Shown: positions 51,559 to 61,508, counted from the stretch's first letter. The stretch: DNA of 64,000 bases from Chitinophaga pollutisoli (GCF_038396755.1 NZ_CP149822.1:4184001-4248000), one strand, 5' to 3'. Program-made: numbers and translations. Notes: generated by a model from the letters alone, not told the origin.

Positions 51559-54500
51559 CTATCGCAGCAATGTCACATTTCCTTTGAGCGTCATCGGTTC
51601 CCCGCTGTCGCATACCATTTCCGCCACGTACACGAACACGTCGGGCGGCAGTAACTGCCCGGCAAAACGGCCGTCCCACCCGCAGGAAGGGTTGTCCGAC
51701 TGGCAATTAGACCTTTCGAACATCAGCTGCCCCCACCGGTTGAACACCCGGAACGATTTGATGACCCGGATCCCCCTGCCACGGACGTAGAAAATATCGT
51801 TCTGGCCATCGCCATTTGGTGTGAAAGTGTTGGGAATGAACGCGGTGCTGCCCGGGCAGAACAATTTGACGGGGAGCAGGGCGGTTGACTGGCAGCCGTG
51901 AATGTTCATGGCCGTGATCTTGTAGGTGACGGGGCCGCGAAGGCTCATTTCCGGGGTGGCGCAGTCGTAGCAGCTGAGCCATTTTTCCGGGTACCATTGC
52001 CAGGTGGTGATGTCGGGGCTCCCGGTAACGGGGGCCGTCAGCACGGTGCCGCTGGGTACGTTGATTTGGTCGGGGACGGTGATCACGGGGGCCTGGTGAA
52101 CTGTCACGTTCACTTCCGCGGTATCAGTGAAGCAGGCATCGTTGCCATAACCCACCACGCGGTAACGTGTAGTCCTGGAAGGGGTGGCCACGGGATCGGC
52201 GATATCCGGATTATCCAGGTCGTTGGCCGGTATCCAGCGGTACCGCACGGCGCCGGAAGCCCGTAATGCCGCCTGTCTTCCTTCACAGATCTCCGTATCG
52301 GCCGTGCGTACCGTGAAGGGATGGGACACCCGCACCCGGATAGAATCTTCCGCCTCGCAACCAAACTGGTTCACGGCGGTAACCCGGTACAGGGTGTCGT
52401 TTTCGGGACTGATCACCGGGTTTTGCGCGCTGGCGCTGGAAATATTGTAAGGCGTCCAGCTGTATTGGGCCGGGCCGCCGTTGCTGATGAGTTGTAACGA
52501 CGATCCCTCGCAGACTACCGCATCGCGTGGCGTAACGTTGAGCGATGGCAAGGGGTGCACCACCAGCTGGAAATCAGCCGTATCCGGACAAGTTCCCACG
52601 GCATTCCGTATCACCAGCCGGATGTCGTGCGTGCCTGCCTGGTCGTATTCCAGGAGCGGCGGCAGGGCGGGACTGTTTCCGGCTGCGCCGTCTACCGTCC
52701 ATGTCCAGCTGGTGGACGGCAACCCCCGGCTTTCGGATCCGGCGAACTGAACAGGTTCATTTACGCAGACAGGCCCTGCCGGCGCGATGTTCGCTTCCGG
52801 CTTCGGATCGATCTGCAGGGAAAGGAATGCGGAATCTTCACATCCGTAACGGCTCACCGCCACCAGTTTGATGCGATGGCTGTTGGCGCCGGAATAGGTG
52901 AAGCGGGGATGATCGTCGGTGCTCACGTCATCGGTCCTGCCATTCACTCCAAAATCCCACCGGTACTGCATCGGGTCGCCGTGTTCGGTGGCAGACATGG
53001 AAGTAGAAGTATTGGTGAAAAGCACGTCGGCGGCATCGCAGGCGGCCTGCGTGCTCATGGTGAAGGAGGCTACGGTTTGGTCGACGATGATGCTGTCGAC
53101 AGGGCCGCGGGCGGGCACTTTGCAGCCGCGGTTATCTTCCAGCACGATGCGCGGATAGTATACGCCGGGGCGGGTGTATTGATAGGTGTAGCTGTTGGTG
53201 GTCGTTACCTGCACCGTTCCGTCGTCCATGTCCCAGGTATAGCGTACTGCGTTGGGGGAGCTGGCGCTGAAGGTGGTGGCATGCGGCGCGCAGCCCTCTT
53301 TGTTGATGACGGATTTGGTGCCGGTGGGGCCGTCGATGAAAATATCATGGGAAGTGGAATCCACGCAATCGCCCTGCGAATAAGTATATAGCTTGATGGT
53401 GTAGTTGCCCGGGAAATTATAGACATGGTCGGGCTCGTCGATGTCGGAGCGCCCGTCGTCCCCGAAATCCCATATCACCCGGCGGTAATCCGTACTTTGG
53501 TTTTCCGGCGAAATGAGCGCGGGCGGGCATTGCGATACCTGGCCCGGCACGGTGAAGCGCGCCTGGGGATTGGGCACCGTGATATACTGGTCCTTCGTTT
53601 CGGTGGCCACACATCCTGCATCGTCCGTTACCGTGAGGGAAATCGTATAATTTCCGGAGGCCGTCCAGGTTTTAAGCGGATGGCGGTCGGTGGACGAAGT
53701 GCCGTCGCCGAAATCCCAGGCATAAGTTGGGTTAGTACCGACGGAAGCATTGCTGAACTGGAAGCCCTGGTCTTTACATGCGATCTGCGTTGCCGACCGG
53801 AAATTGGCTTCCACGTTCCTGACCTGCACCGGGCGGGAGATCGACGAAACGCATCCGGCCACGTCGGTTACAGTCAGCGTTACGTTGTAGGTATTACCAT
53901 CGGCGAAAATGTGCTCGAAGTCTACGGGACGGGTGGTCAGCGTTTCATGCTGGGTGGCATCCCCGAAATCCCAAATCCAGCCTCTGATGGCATTGCCGTG
54001 ATTCGCCGTGGACAAATCGGTGAACAATTGTGGCTCATTTTCACATCGCCTGCCGGTAAAACTGAAATCCGCATCCGCGCCATTTACCTGAATGCTAAGT
54101 GTGTTGGACGTGGAAACGCAGTTGTTCCGGTCGGTTACCGTCAGCACTACGTTGTAGGTACCGGGATTGAGGTAGGTTTTCGGGATGTTGTTGCCGGCCG
54201 AGGGCGCATAAGTTCCGTCACCCCAGTTCCAGTTCCATTGGGTGATATTGGCGGGGTCTACATCGTGGCGCGTGAAAGGCAGCGGCGTGGCGGCGCAGAC
54301 TTCCATCGCGGAGGCGCTGATCCGGGGGCGTTCGTCGATAATGTCGACCGTTTGCGTCATCTCCGATTCGCAATTGCCGTCGCTTACGATGAGCCTTACC
54401 GTGTAAGTGCCGGTGGCGGTGTAAACGTGTGTGGGTGAGGGATCGGTGGAGGTATTCCCGTCGCCGAAGTCCCAGCGCCAGAAGCGTGGCGTGCCTGCAA

Positions 54501-56400
54501 TCGGGCCGAAGTCGGACCGGTCGGTGAGGGTGATGCGGTATTTATCGGTGCAAAGGTTTTCAAGCATGAAATCCGCCACGGGAGGGAGGATGGTGATAAA
54601 ATCGTTTTTGGTGAGGCTGCGGCGGCAACCGTAGTTGTTGACTTCCAGCGTTACATCGTGCAGGCCGATTTCGTTGAATATATGCGAAGGGTTTTCCGCG
54701 GTGAGCACCGTGCCGCCGTCTTGCGGAAGCGTCCATTGCCAGGAAGTGCCACGGGGCTGCGAAAGGTTGGTGAACTGCACGGGATCGCGCTGGCAGGGCG
54801 CTTTCGGCGTAGCGTCGAACTCCACGATGGGGATGCGGCCCGCCCGGACGGTCGTTTGCAGGTCTACCGGACAGGTGCCGTTGACCATAAGCCGCAGGCG
54901 GACAATATGATCGCCTTCGGTGGTAAAAGTATGTGAAGGGTTGGGGCTGGTAGAAGTAACCCCGTTCCCGAAGTCCCAGAGATAACCCGTGATGGTTCCG
55001 GATGTGAGCAGGTTGGCGCTGAAGCTGGATGCGTGGGGAAGACAGCCTTCCGGATTGGAAGCGAAGATCGCGGCCTGTGGGCGTTCCACCACGATGTAAT
55101 CCGGGCGGGAGAGTTCGTTGGTACATCCGGCGGCATCCGTTACGCGAAGGGTGACGTCGTATTCACCGAAATTATTGTACGTATGATTCGGGGATGGCGC
55201 GGTGCTGGTGGTGCCGTCACCGAAAGTCCACAGGTAGGTGGAAGCGCCGGTGGCCATGTGCGTGAACTGCACATTGGCGGGTGCGCTGCAGCTGAATTGC
55301 GGCGTAGCGGTGAAGTCGACGGTCGGCCCGGTGACCGTTACGGATTTGGTGATGGTTTCAGTACATCCCGGTGTGCCGGAGGTGAGGGTGACGTTGTAGG
55401 TGCCGGGATAGGCGAAACGGAACGATGCGTCGGTTGCGTTGGAGGTGCTGCCGTCGGGGAAGCGCCATTGCGAAATGGTGGGCCTGGGCGTGGTGGTATT
55501 CCGGAATTGCACGGCGGTGCCGGCGCAGGCTGTGCCGTTGACGGCGAAATCGGGCCGGGTTCTCTGCACGACCACGAAAGCGGTTTTGGTGACAACGCCT
55601 TCGCAGCCGAGAGGCGTACGGGCGCGGAGGGTGACGGTGTAGGTGCCTTCGTTGGTGTAGGTGTGGGACGGGTTTTGCGTGGTGGCGGTGTTGCTGCCCG
55701 AGGCGGGATCGCCGAAGTCCCAGGTGACGGGGACGCCGGAGGTGCCGCTGGAGCGGAAGTTGACGGTGAGGGGGGCGGTGCAGGAACTTTGCACGTCGGC
55801 CGTGAAATCGATCCGGGGCGTTTCGTTTACCTGGATGTATTGTTGTCGGGTGAGGCCTTCCCGGCATCCGAAGCTATTGACAACGATGGTGGAAATCGTG
55901 AAATTGCCGCCAACGGTGTAGGTATGGGTGGGGTTGGGGCCGGAAGCGGAAGATCCGTCGCCGAAGTCCCAGGTGATGGATTGGATGGAGCCCGAGCCGG
56001 GGCGCGAGGCGTCGGTGAACGCGACTTGCAGTGGCGTGCAGCCCGACAGCGGGGTGGCGGTGAACGCGGGAATAGGGTTTTCGTACACCGTGATGGTTTG
56101 GGTGGCGGTGCGGGTGCCGCCGGGATATGTGACCGTTAACCGTACATTATAGGTTCCGGGGACGTCGAAGATCTTGCCGGCGTTTTGGTTGTTGGAATGG
56201 GCGCCGAGCTGGAAGTCCCAGTCATAGCCGCTGGCACCGGCGTCTGAGGTGTTGGTGAAGGAAACGGTGAGCGGCGCGCAACCGGAGGTGACGTCGGCGG
56301 TAAATGAAGCCTGTTGTGCCTTTGCTGTGGTGAAGCAGAGTATGGTCAGGCAGGTGCATATGCATGCAATATGGTTTTTCAGTTGGTGTCGGTTGAACAT
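51559..56400 (-). CDS. Giant T9SS type-B cargo protein with about fifteen PKD repeats
   Basis: 1613 residues from MFNRHQ; a TTG 16 codons upstream is unlikely. Signal peptide to about 29 (TTAKAQQ). PKD modules repeat every 80-90 residues over most of the length, each with a W-x-F-G-D-type core (for example WDFGDGSSA, WDFGDPASG, WTFGDGTTS, WDFGNGVTS, WDFGDGNTS, WNWGDGTYA, WDFGDATQH, WDFGDGTSS). Two Ig-like repeats with CEGSSLQLISNG and CEGRQAALRASG precede the type-B domain that starts FIPNTFTPNGDGQND and ends LKGNVTLLR. It is likely an extended surface filament or adhesin exported by the type IX system. Confidence 0.92.
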   Translation of the reverse strand: MFNRHQLKNHIACICTCLTILCFTTAKAQQASFTADVTSGCAPLTVSFTNTSDAGASGYDWDFQLGAHSNNQNAGKIFDVPGTYNVRLTVTYPGGTRTATQTITVYENPIPAFTATPLSGCTPLQVAFTDASRPGSGSIQSITWDFGDGSSASGPNPTHTYTVGGNFTISTIVVNSFGCREGLTRQQYIQVNETPRIDFTADVQSSCTAPLTVNFRSSGTSGVPVTWDFGDPASGSNTATTQNPSHTYTNEGTYTVTLRARTPLGCEGVVTKTAFVVVQRTRPDFAVNGTACAGTAVQFRNTTTPRPTISQWRFPDGSTSNATDASFRFAYPGTYNVTLTSGTPGCTETITKSVTVTGPTVDFTATPQFSCSAPANVQFTHMATGASTYLWTFGDGTTSTAPSPNHTYNNFGEYDVTLRVTDAAGCTNELSRPDYIVVERPQAAIFASNPEGCLPHASSFSANLLTSGTITGYLWDFGNGVTSTSPNPSHTFTTEGDHIVRLRLMVNGTCPVDLQTTVRAGRIPIVEFDATPKAPCQRDPVQFTNLSQPRGTSWQWTLPQDGGTVLTAENPSHIFNEIGLHDVTLEVNNYGCRRSLTKNDFITILPPVADFMLENLCTDKYRITLTDRSDFGPIAGTPRFWRWDFGDGNTSTDPSPTHVYTATGTYTVRLIVSDGNCESEMTQTVDIIDERPRISASAMEVCAATPLPFTRHDVDPANITQWNWNWGDGTYAPSAGNNIPKTYLNPGTYNVVLTVTDRNNCVSTSNTLSIQVNGADADFSFTGRRCENEPQLFTDLSTANHGNAIRGWIWDFGDATQHETLTTRPVDFEHIFADGNTYNVTLTVTDVAGCVSSISRPVQVRNVEANFRSATQIACKDQGFQFSNASVGTNPTYAWDFGDGTSSTDRHPLKTWTASGNYTISLTVTDDAGCVATETKDQYITVPNPQARFTVPGQVSQCPPALISPENQSTDYRRVIWDFGDDGRSDIDEPDHVYNFPGNYTIKLYTYSQGDCVDSTSHDIFIDGPTGTKSVINKEGCAPHATTFSASSPNAVRYTWDMDDGTVQVTTTNSYTYQYTRPGVYYPRIVLEDNRGCKVPARGPVDSIIVDQTVASFTMSTQAACDAADVLFTNTSTSMSATEHGDPMQYRWDFGVNGRTDDVSTDDHPRFTYSGANSHRIKLVAVSRYGCEDSAFLSLQIDPKPEANIAPAGPVCVNEPVQFAGSESRGLPSTSWTWTVDGAAGNSPALPPLLEYDQAGTHDIRLVIRNAVGTCPDTADFQLVVHPLPSLNVTPRDAVVCEGSSLQLISNGGPAQYSWTPYNISSASAQNPVISPENDTLYRVTAVNQFGCEAEDSIRVRVSHPFTVRTADTEICEGRQAALRASGAVRYRWIPANDLDNPDIADPVATPSRTTRYRVVGYGNDACFTDTAEVNVTVHQAPVITVPDQINVPSGTVLTAPVTGSPDITTWQWYPEKWLSCYDCATPEMSLRGPVTYKITAMNIHGCQSTALLPVKLFCPGSTAFIPNTFTPNGDGQNDIFYVRGRGIRVIKSFRVFNRWGQLMFERSNCQSDNPSCGWDGRFAGQLLPPDVFVYVAEMVCDSGEPMTLKGNVTLLR

Positions 56401-56598
56401 AGGTACCCGTGAAATTGGAGGTATACCCGCATGGGGGTTTTGTGTCAAAGAGGTAAAAATAATATTTAAAAAAGAATTATCTGTTTATATTAACATTATG
56501 TTTTCATCGTGTTAGGCGATTAATCATTTATTTGCCCCTGTTTACCGGATGTGTAGAAAGTACATTTACTTCGCCATTGCATCCGTTTTCCAAACCAA

Positions 56599-57209
56599 AT
56601 GGATATGCCAGAACTGGATAAAACTTATTGGAATACGCGCTATGAGCGCGGGGAAACCGAGTGGGACATGGGAACCGTATCACCTCCCTTACGGGATTAT
56701 TTCGACCAGTTGCCGAACAAAAACCTCCGGGTACTTATTCCCGGCGGCGGTAACAGTTATGAAGCCAAGTATTTGTGGGACAGTGGCTTCCGCGATATTA
56801 CCGTGTTGGATATTTCCACTGTCATCATCGAGCGGCTGAAGCAGAAATATGCCGGAACGGGCATTAAGTTCGAGACGGGGGATTTTTTCGAGCATGAGGC
56901 GGAGTATGACCTGATCGTGGAGCAGACTTTCCTTTGCGCGTTGGATCCCGCGCTCCGGCAAGCCTACGCACGGCATATGTACGACCTGCTCTGGGAAGAA
57001 GGCCGCCTGGTAGGTGTGCTCTTCAACCGCGAATTCGAATCTCCCGGCCCCCCTTCGGCGGTGGCATCAAGGTTTACCGCAGGATGTTCGAACCATATTT
57101 CAGTTTCAAAACTTTCGCCCCCTGTTATAATTCACACCCCGCCCGCCAGGGCCGGGAAGTCTTCATCAACTTCCGGAAGCTCGACAGCGTTGCCCGCCGG
57201 CGCAGCTGA
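56599..57209 (+). pseudogene. TPMT-like SAM-dependent methyltransferase, frameshifted in a C run
   Basis: The first 150 residues (MDMPELDKTYWNTRYERGETEWDMG, VLIPGGGNSYEAKYLWDSGF, VLDIS and VEQTFLCALDP) match thiopurine-S-methyltransferase-like enzymes. Downstream of the six C at 57048-57053 the correct continuation, GPPFGGGIKVYRRMFEPYFS and on to FINFRKL, is in the +1 frame, ending at 57209. One extra C (seven) would restore a 203-residue protein of normal length. As given, the first frame reads on in nonsense and runs into the next gene. This is either a pseudogene or, more likely, a homopolymer error in the assembly. Confidence 0.8.
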
Positions 57210-57273
57210 CCGTTTGCCGCAGATTGCGTACCTTTATGCTTTAGCCATAGAAGACAAAACAATCACGGAACCG

Positions 57274-57951
57274 ATGAAACATCTCATAACCATTGCCGCT
57301 TTTCTCTGCTGCTTTACCGCCGCCAGCGCCCAGCACGCCGTTTCTCCCGATATGTTCGAAAAAGGCCTCCGCCAGCCCTCCGTTCAACTGCTCGATGTGC
57401 GCACCGCCAAAGAATTCAAAACCGGCCACCTGCCCAATGCGCTCCAGGCCGATTTCACCAATAAAACTGAATTCGCCGAACGCGTCAAATCCCTCGACAA
57501 GGATAAACCGGTATTCGTGTACTGCCTCGTAGGCGGCCGTAGCAACGGCGCCGCCAAATGGCTCACCGACAATGGTTTCACGAACGTAACCGATCTTTCC
57601 GGCGGTATCAACGCCTGGAGAGCCGAAGGCAAAGCCGTCACCGGCGCGCAACAAGGTCCCCAGATGAGCCCCGACCTCTACAAACAGGCCATCGCCAGCA
57701 GCCAGTGGATCCTGGTGGATGTCGGCGCCGAATGGTGCCCGCCCTGCCGCAAAATGGCGCCCGTAGTGAAACAGTTCACCGAAGAAAAGAAAATCAAAGT
57801 CCTCAACGTAGACGGCGGAAACGACCTCGATGTCATGAAAGCTAACAACGTCACTCAAATACCCACCTTCATCCTGTACAAAGACGGGAAGGAAGTTTGG
57901 CGGAAATCCGGCATCGTGGAAGCGGAAGCATTCCGCAAAGCGATGAAATAA
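57274..57951 (+). CDS. Secreted rhodanese-thioredoxin fusion protein
   Basis: 225 residues from MKHLITIAAF, with a signal peptide ending ASAQ (20). A rhodanese domain (about 25-122) has LLDVRTAKEF, GHLPNAL and the active-site Cys in FVYCLVGGRSNGAA (C84). A thioredoxin domain follows (about 130-225) with WCPPC at 154-158 and the cis-Pro in TQIPTFILY. Periplasmic sulfur transfer or disulfide chemistry is expected. The upstream open frame that links it to the methyltransferase is an artefact of the frameshift there. Confidence 0.9.
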   Translation: MKHLITIAAFLCCFTAASAQHAVSPDMFEKGLRQPSVQLLDVRTAKEFKTGHLPNALQADFTNKTEFAERVKSLDKDKPVFVYCLVGGRSNGAAKWLTDNGFTNVTDLSGGINAWRAEGKAVTGAQQGPQMSPDLYKQAIASSQWILVDVGAEWCPPCRKMAPVVKQFTEEKKIKVLNVDGGNDLDVMKANNVTQIPTFILYKDGKEVWRKSGIVEAEAFRKAMK

Positions 57952-57958
57952 CGCAATT

Positions 57959-57988
57959 AAAAAAGGGGGGCATTACATTCAGGCCCCC
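57959..57988 (-). terminator. Terminator after the M32 carboxypeptidase
   Basis: A six-base-pair GC stem (GGGGGC with GCCCCC) whose minus-strand 3' side runs into six T. The stem overlaps the last codons of the minus-strand gene. Confidence 0.75.
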
Positions 57989-59496
57989 AAATTATAGATC
58001 TTTCCGTATTTCTCTTGTGCGTACGCCATAAAATGTTTGAAGTTGAGTTTCTCGCCCGTCACCTTTTCACATAACTCATTGGAAGTGTAATACCTGCCGT
58101 GGCGGTGGATGTTATCGCGCAGCCAATGCAACAGCCCGTCGTAACGCCCGTCGGCGATGGCGCTGTCGAGGCCGGTGATCTGCTTCCTGGCGGCGGCATG
58201 GAACTGTGCGGCGTAGAAGCTGCCGAGGGAATAGGTCGGGAAGTACCCGAAACTGCCGTGGCTCCAGTGGATGTCCTGCAGCACGCCCTGCATATCATCT
58301 GGCACTTTGACGTCGAGGTAATCGAGGTAGAATTTATTCCATATGTCGCGGAGGTCTTTGGTTTGAAGCTCCCCGCCGATCAGCCCTTTTTCGATCTCGT
58401 ACCGGATCATTACATGGAAATGGTAAGTCAGCTCGTCGGCTTCCGTGCGGATGAGGGACGGCTGCACGAGGTTGATGGCTTTGTAGAAATCCATGATGGG
58501 CACGGCCTGGAGGTTGGCGCGGAAGAGCCCTTGCAGGTGGCCGTAGTGTTTCTGCCAGAAGATGAGGCTGCGGCCCACATTGTTTTCCCATAGCCTGCTC
58601 TGCGATTCGTGGATGCCAAGACTGGCGGCTTCGCCGCAGGGGAGGCCGTACTGCTCCAGGGGAAGGCCCTGCTCATAGAGGGCGTGCCCGCCTTCGTGGA
58701 TGCAGCTCCAGGTCATATTGCCGAGGTCCTGCTCGTCGATGCGCGTGGTCACGCGCACGTCCTGCGGGTTGAAGCTCGTGGTGAACGGGTGTTCCGATAC
58801 ATCCTGGCGGCCCGCCCCGAAATCGTAGCCCATGGCCTTGAGAATGTCGATCCCGAATTGCCATTGCTGGTCTTTGGGATAGAGGCGGTTCAGGAATTTT
58901 TTATCGGGCGGCGTTTGCAGCGCTATTTTTTGCAGCATGGGCAGCAGCGACTGGCGGACGTCGCGGAAGATAGCGTCGAGCATAGCCACGTCGGCGCCTT
59001 TTTCGTATTCGTCGAGCAGTGCGTCGTAAGGGTGGCCGGAGAAGCCGAGGATTTGGGTTTCCCGTTTCTTCAGCTCCACCATTTTGGCGAGTTGCGGTTC
59101 GAAAACGGAGAAATCTTTCTCCTTGCGGGATTTGATCCAGGCGTGGTAGGCGGCGTTGGTGGCAGTGGAAAGCTCGGCCACGAAGGATGCAGGGTATTTG
59201 CGTTGTTTTTCGAAGTCTTCGGCCGACAACTGTACGTTTTTGCGTTGGATGTGGTCGAGGTCGGAGCGTTCTTTCAGTTCGCGGAGGAGGTCTCCGAGCG
59301 CGGGTTCGGTCGACAGTTCATGGGCGATGGTGCTGAGGGTGGTGAGTTGCTGGCCGCGGAAGCCGGCGCCTTTTTCGGGGAGGTAAGTTTCCTGGTCCCA
59401 ACCGAGCACCGAGGCGGCATTGCGCACATCGGCGATTTTCTGCATCCGTTCTTTGTATTCGTCGTAAAGGGCTGCTGAAGTTTTTTGCACTGTCAT
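57979..59496 (-). CDS. M32 family metallocarboxypeptidase
   Basis: 505 residues from MTVQKTSA. The zinc motif is HEGGHALYEQGLP, followed by the M32 signature HESQSRLWENNVGRS, in which the Glu of HES is the third ligand. DEYKERMQKIADVRNAASVLGWDQETYLP at the N-terminus is typical of the family (Taq carboxypeptidase). It trims C-terminal residues from peptides in the cytoplasm. No signal peptide. Divergent from the Nif3 gene. Confidence 0.95.
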   Translation of the reverse strand: MTVQKTSAALYDEYKERMQKIADVRNAASVLGWDQETYLPEKGAGFRGQQLTTLSTIAHELSTEPALGDLLRELKERSDLDHIQRKNVQLSAEDFEKQRKYPASFVAELSTATNAAYHAWIKSRKEKDFSVFEPQLAKMVELKKRETQILGFSGHPYDALLDEYEKGADVAMLDAIFRDVRQSLLPMLQKIALQTPPDKKFLNRLYPKDQQWQFGIDILKAMGYDFGAGRQDVSEHPFTTSFNPQDVRVTTRIDEQDLGNMTWSCIHEGGHALYEQGLPLEQYGLPCGEAASLGIHESQSRLWENNVGRSLIFWQKHYGHLQGLFRANLQAVPIMDFYKAINLVQPSLIRTEADELTYHFHVMIRYEIEKGLIGGELQTKDLRDIWNKFYLDYLDVKVPDDMQGVLQDIHWSHGSFGYFPTYSLGSFYAAQFHAAARKQITGLDSAIADGRYDGLLHWLRDNIHRHGRYYTSNELCEKVTGEKLNFKHFMAYAQEKYGKIYNLGA

Positions 59497-59578
59497 GAAA
59501 AGCAATTTATTTTACAAATCTAATCAATCGCCGTACCGCCAACAATTGAAAGCGGGGAATGTTGATTATCTTGAAGAT

Positions 59579-60672
59579 ATGACGATTCAATCCATCATAC
59601 AAGCGCTGGAGCGTTTTGCGCCGCCGGCTTACCAGGAAAGTTACGATAATGCGGGGCTGTTGTTCGGGAATCCGGACTGGGAGTTGAAGGGTGCGCTGCT
59701 CACACTGGATGCCACGGAGGCAGTGCTCGACGAGGCGATCGCGAAGGGTTGCAACCTGGTGGTGGCGCATCATCCTGTTGTTTTCGGCGGGCTGAAGCGG
59801 ATCACGGGCCGGAATTACGTGGAAAGGGTGGCGATCAAGGCCATTAAACATGATATTGCCGTGTACGCGGCGCATACGAACCTCGACAATGTGCGGGCAG
59901 GCGTGAGCGCGATGATGGCGAAGCAGCTGGGGCTGGAGAAGACGCGGGTGCTGGATCCGAAGGAAGACCTGTTGCGGAAGCTGTACACTTTTGTGCCGGC
60001 CGGCCAGGCCGCGGCGGTGCAGGATGCGCTGTTTGCGGCGGGGGCGGGGCATATCGGGAACTACAGCGAATGCAGTTTTTCGGGGGAGGGAACGGGGACG
60101 TTCAGGGGCGGCGAGGGGACAGATCCCTTCGTGGGCAGGCCCGGAGAACGGCATAGTGAGGCGGAAGTAAAGCTGGAGGTGATTTTCCCGGCGCAGCTGG
60201 AGGGGAAAGTGACGGCCGCGTTGCTGAAGGCGCATCCTTACGAGGAGGTGGCTTTCGACGTGGTAAAGCTCGAGAACCGCTGGGCCGAGGTAGGCTCGGG
60301 GCTGATCGGCGAGTTGCCGGAGGCGATGGACGAAATGGCGTTCCTCGGGATGGTGAAGGAGCGCTTCCGCACGGGGTGCGTCCGGTATACCCCCTGAGAG
60401 GTAAAAAAGTCCGGAAAGTAGCGGTGTGCGGCGGGGCGGGGAGCTTTTTGCTGAAACAGGCCCGGGCGGCCGGGGCAGATGCCTACGTGTCGGCCGATTT
60501 CAAGTACCATGAATTTTTTGATGCTGAAAATCAATTAATTGTGGCAGACGTCGGACATTTTGAAAGCGAACAGTTCGCAGTAGACTTATTTTATCATATA
60601 TTGACTGAAAATTTTAGTAACTTCGCGCCTCTAAAATCTACCATCAACACAAACCCGGTAAATTATTTATAA
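59579..60672 (+). pseudogene. Nif3-like dinuclear metal-centre protein (GTP cyclohydrolase I type 2 family), frameshifted in a C run
   Basis: The first part carries Nif3 motifs: YDNAGLLFGNP, GCNLVVAHHPVVFGGLKRI (metal-binding His pair), AAHTNLDNVRAGV and, in the middle, a CutA-like insert with HPYEEVAFDVV. At the five C of 60390-60394 the frame stops with TGA, while the +1 frame continues as LRGKKVRKVAVCGGAGSFLL, ADFKYHEFFDA and VGHFESEQF, the C-terminal metal site, to 60672. One extra C gives a 364-residue protein of normal family length. The pattern is the same as in the methyltransferase at 56599, which points to sequencing error rather than true loss. Confidence 0.85.
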
Positions 60673-60675
60673 TAC

Positions 60676-61428
60676 ATGGCTACTGTAAAAGAATACAACG
60701 TTGAGGAAAAGCTGGTTTCTGTACTGCGGTTACAGAAGATCGATTCCAAGTTGGATGAAATCCAGATCCTGAAAGGGGAGTTGCCGATCGAAGTTCGGGA
60801 TCTTGAGGATGAGATTGAAGGCCTGAACCACCGCCTGGCTCACATTGAAGACGAGATCAAGGGCATTCAGGATTTCGTAGCCGCGAAGAAAAACGCCATC
60901 AAGGACGCGGAAGCGCTGGCCAAGAAGTACGAGAAGCAGCAGGATAACGTGAAGAACAGCCGCGAATTCGAAGCGATTTCGAAAGAGATCGAGATGCAGC
61001 AGCTGGAGATCAAACTGGCAGAAAAGCACATCCGCGACGCCAACGACGATATCAAAGAAAAATCCCGTTCCCTCGAAGTGGCCAAACGTACCATTTCGGA
61101 TAAGGAAACGAACCTGAAACATAAGAAAGGCGAGCTCGAGAAGATCATTTCCGAGACAGAGAAAGAAGAGAACGGTTTTGAAAAACAAAGCGAGGAAGCC
61201 CGTGAGAAAGTGGATCCCCGCCTTCTCGCAGCTTACGAGAAAATCCGCAAAAATTACCGCAACGGCCTCGCCGTGGTAACGGTAGTGCGCGATTCCTGCG
61301 GCGGTTGCTTCAACGCAATCCCACCGCAACGCCAGGCGGAAATCCGTCAGCGTAAAAAGATCATCGTTTGCGAACATTGCGGACGCATCGTGGTAGATAA
61401 CGATCTCGACGCCACCGTAACGATTTAA
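60676..61428 (+). CDS. C4-type zinc ribbon coiled-coil protein (CdsZ/DUF164-like)
   Basis: 250 residues. A long antiparallel coiled coil (about 15-185, rich in KKYEKQQDNVKNSREFEAI-type heptads) is followed by a zinc ribbon with DSCGGCFNAIPPQRQAEIRQRKK and VCEHCGRIVVDN. The two CxxC pairs bind zinc. Family members have been linked to regulation and ribosome or nucleic-acid contact, so the mechanism is not fixed. It begins three bases after the Nif3 stop codon, the conserved nif3-zinc ribbon neighbourhood. Confidence 0.9.
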   Translation: MATVKEYNVEEKLVSVLRLQKIDSKLDEIQILKGELPIEVRDLEDEIEGLNHRLAHIEDEIKGIQDFVAAKKNAIKDAEALAKKYEKQQDNVKNSREFEAISKEIEMQQLEIKLAEKHIRDANDDIKEKSRSLEVAKRTISDKETNLKHKKGELEKIISETEKEENGFEKQSEEAREKVDPRLLAAYEKIRKNYRNGLAVVTVVRDSCGGCFNAIPPQRQAEIRQRKKIIVCEHCGRIVVDNDLDATVTI

Positions 61429-61460
61429 TCGTTCCGGAAGGACCGAAATAATAACATGTG

Positions 61461-61503
61461 AGGAACTCTGCGCATATCCATTGCGCGGAGTTCCTTATTT
61501 TTG
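61461..61503 (+). terminator. Hairpin terminator whose tail is the -7 box of the next gene
   Basis: Thirteen-base arms (61461-61473 and 61483-61495) pair with one wobble. The following TATTTTTG (61496-61503) serves as T-rich tail and is also an exact TAnnTTTG match, 5 bases before the ATG at 61509. Confidence 0.8.
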
Positions 61504-61508
61504 CCCCT

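Noticed and set aside
51559..56400. Regularly spaced similar DNA segments resembling a repeat array or CRISPR
   Set aside because: They encode PKD modules in one frame and diverge in sequence and spacing; no constant repeat with unique spacers is present.
56599..57951. 450-residue methyltransferase-rhodanese-thioredoxin fusion
   Set aside because: The middle is out-of-frame nonsense after a C-run frameshift, and the rhodanese part has its own start codon with signal peptide.
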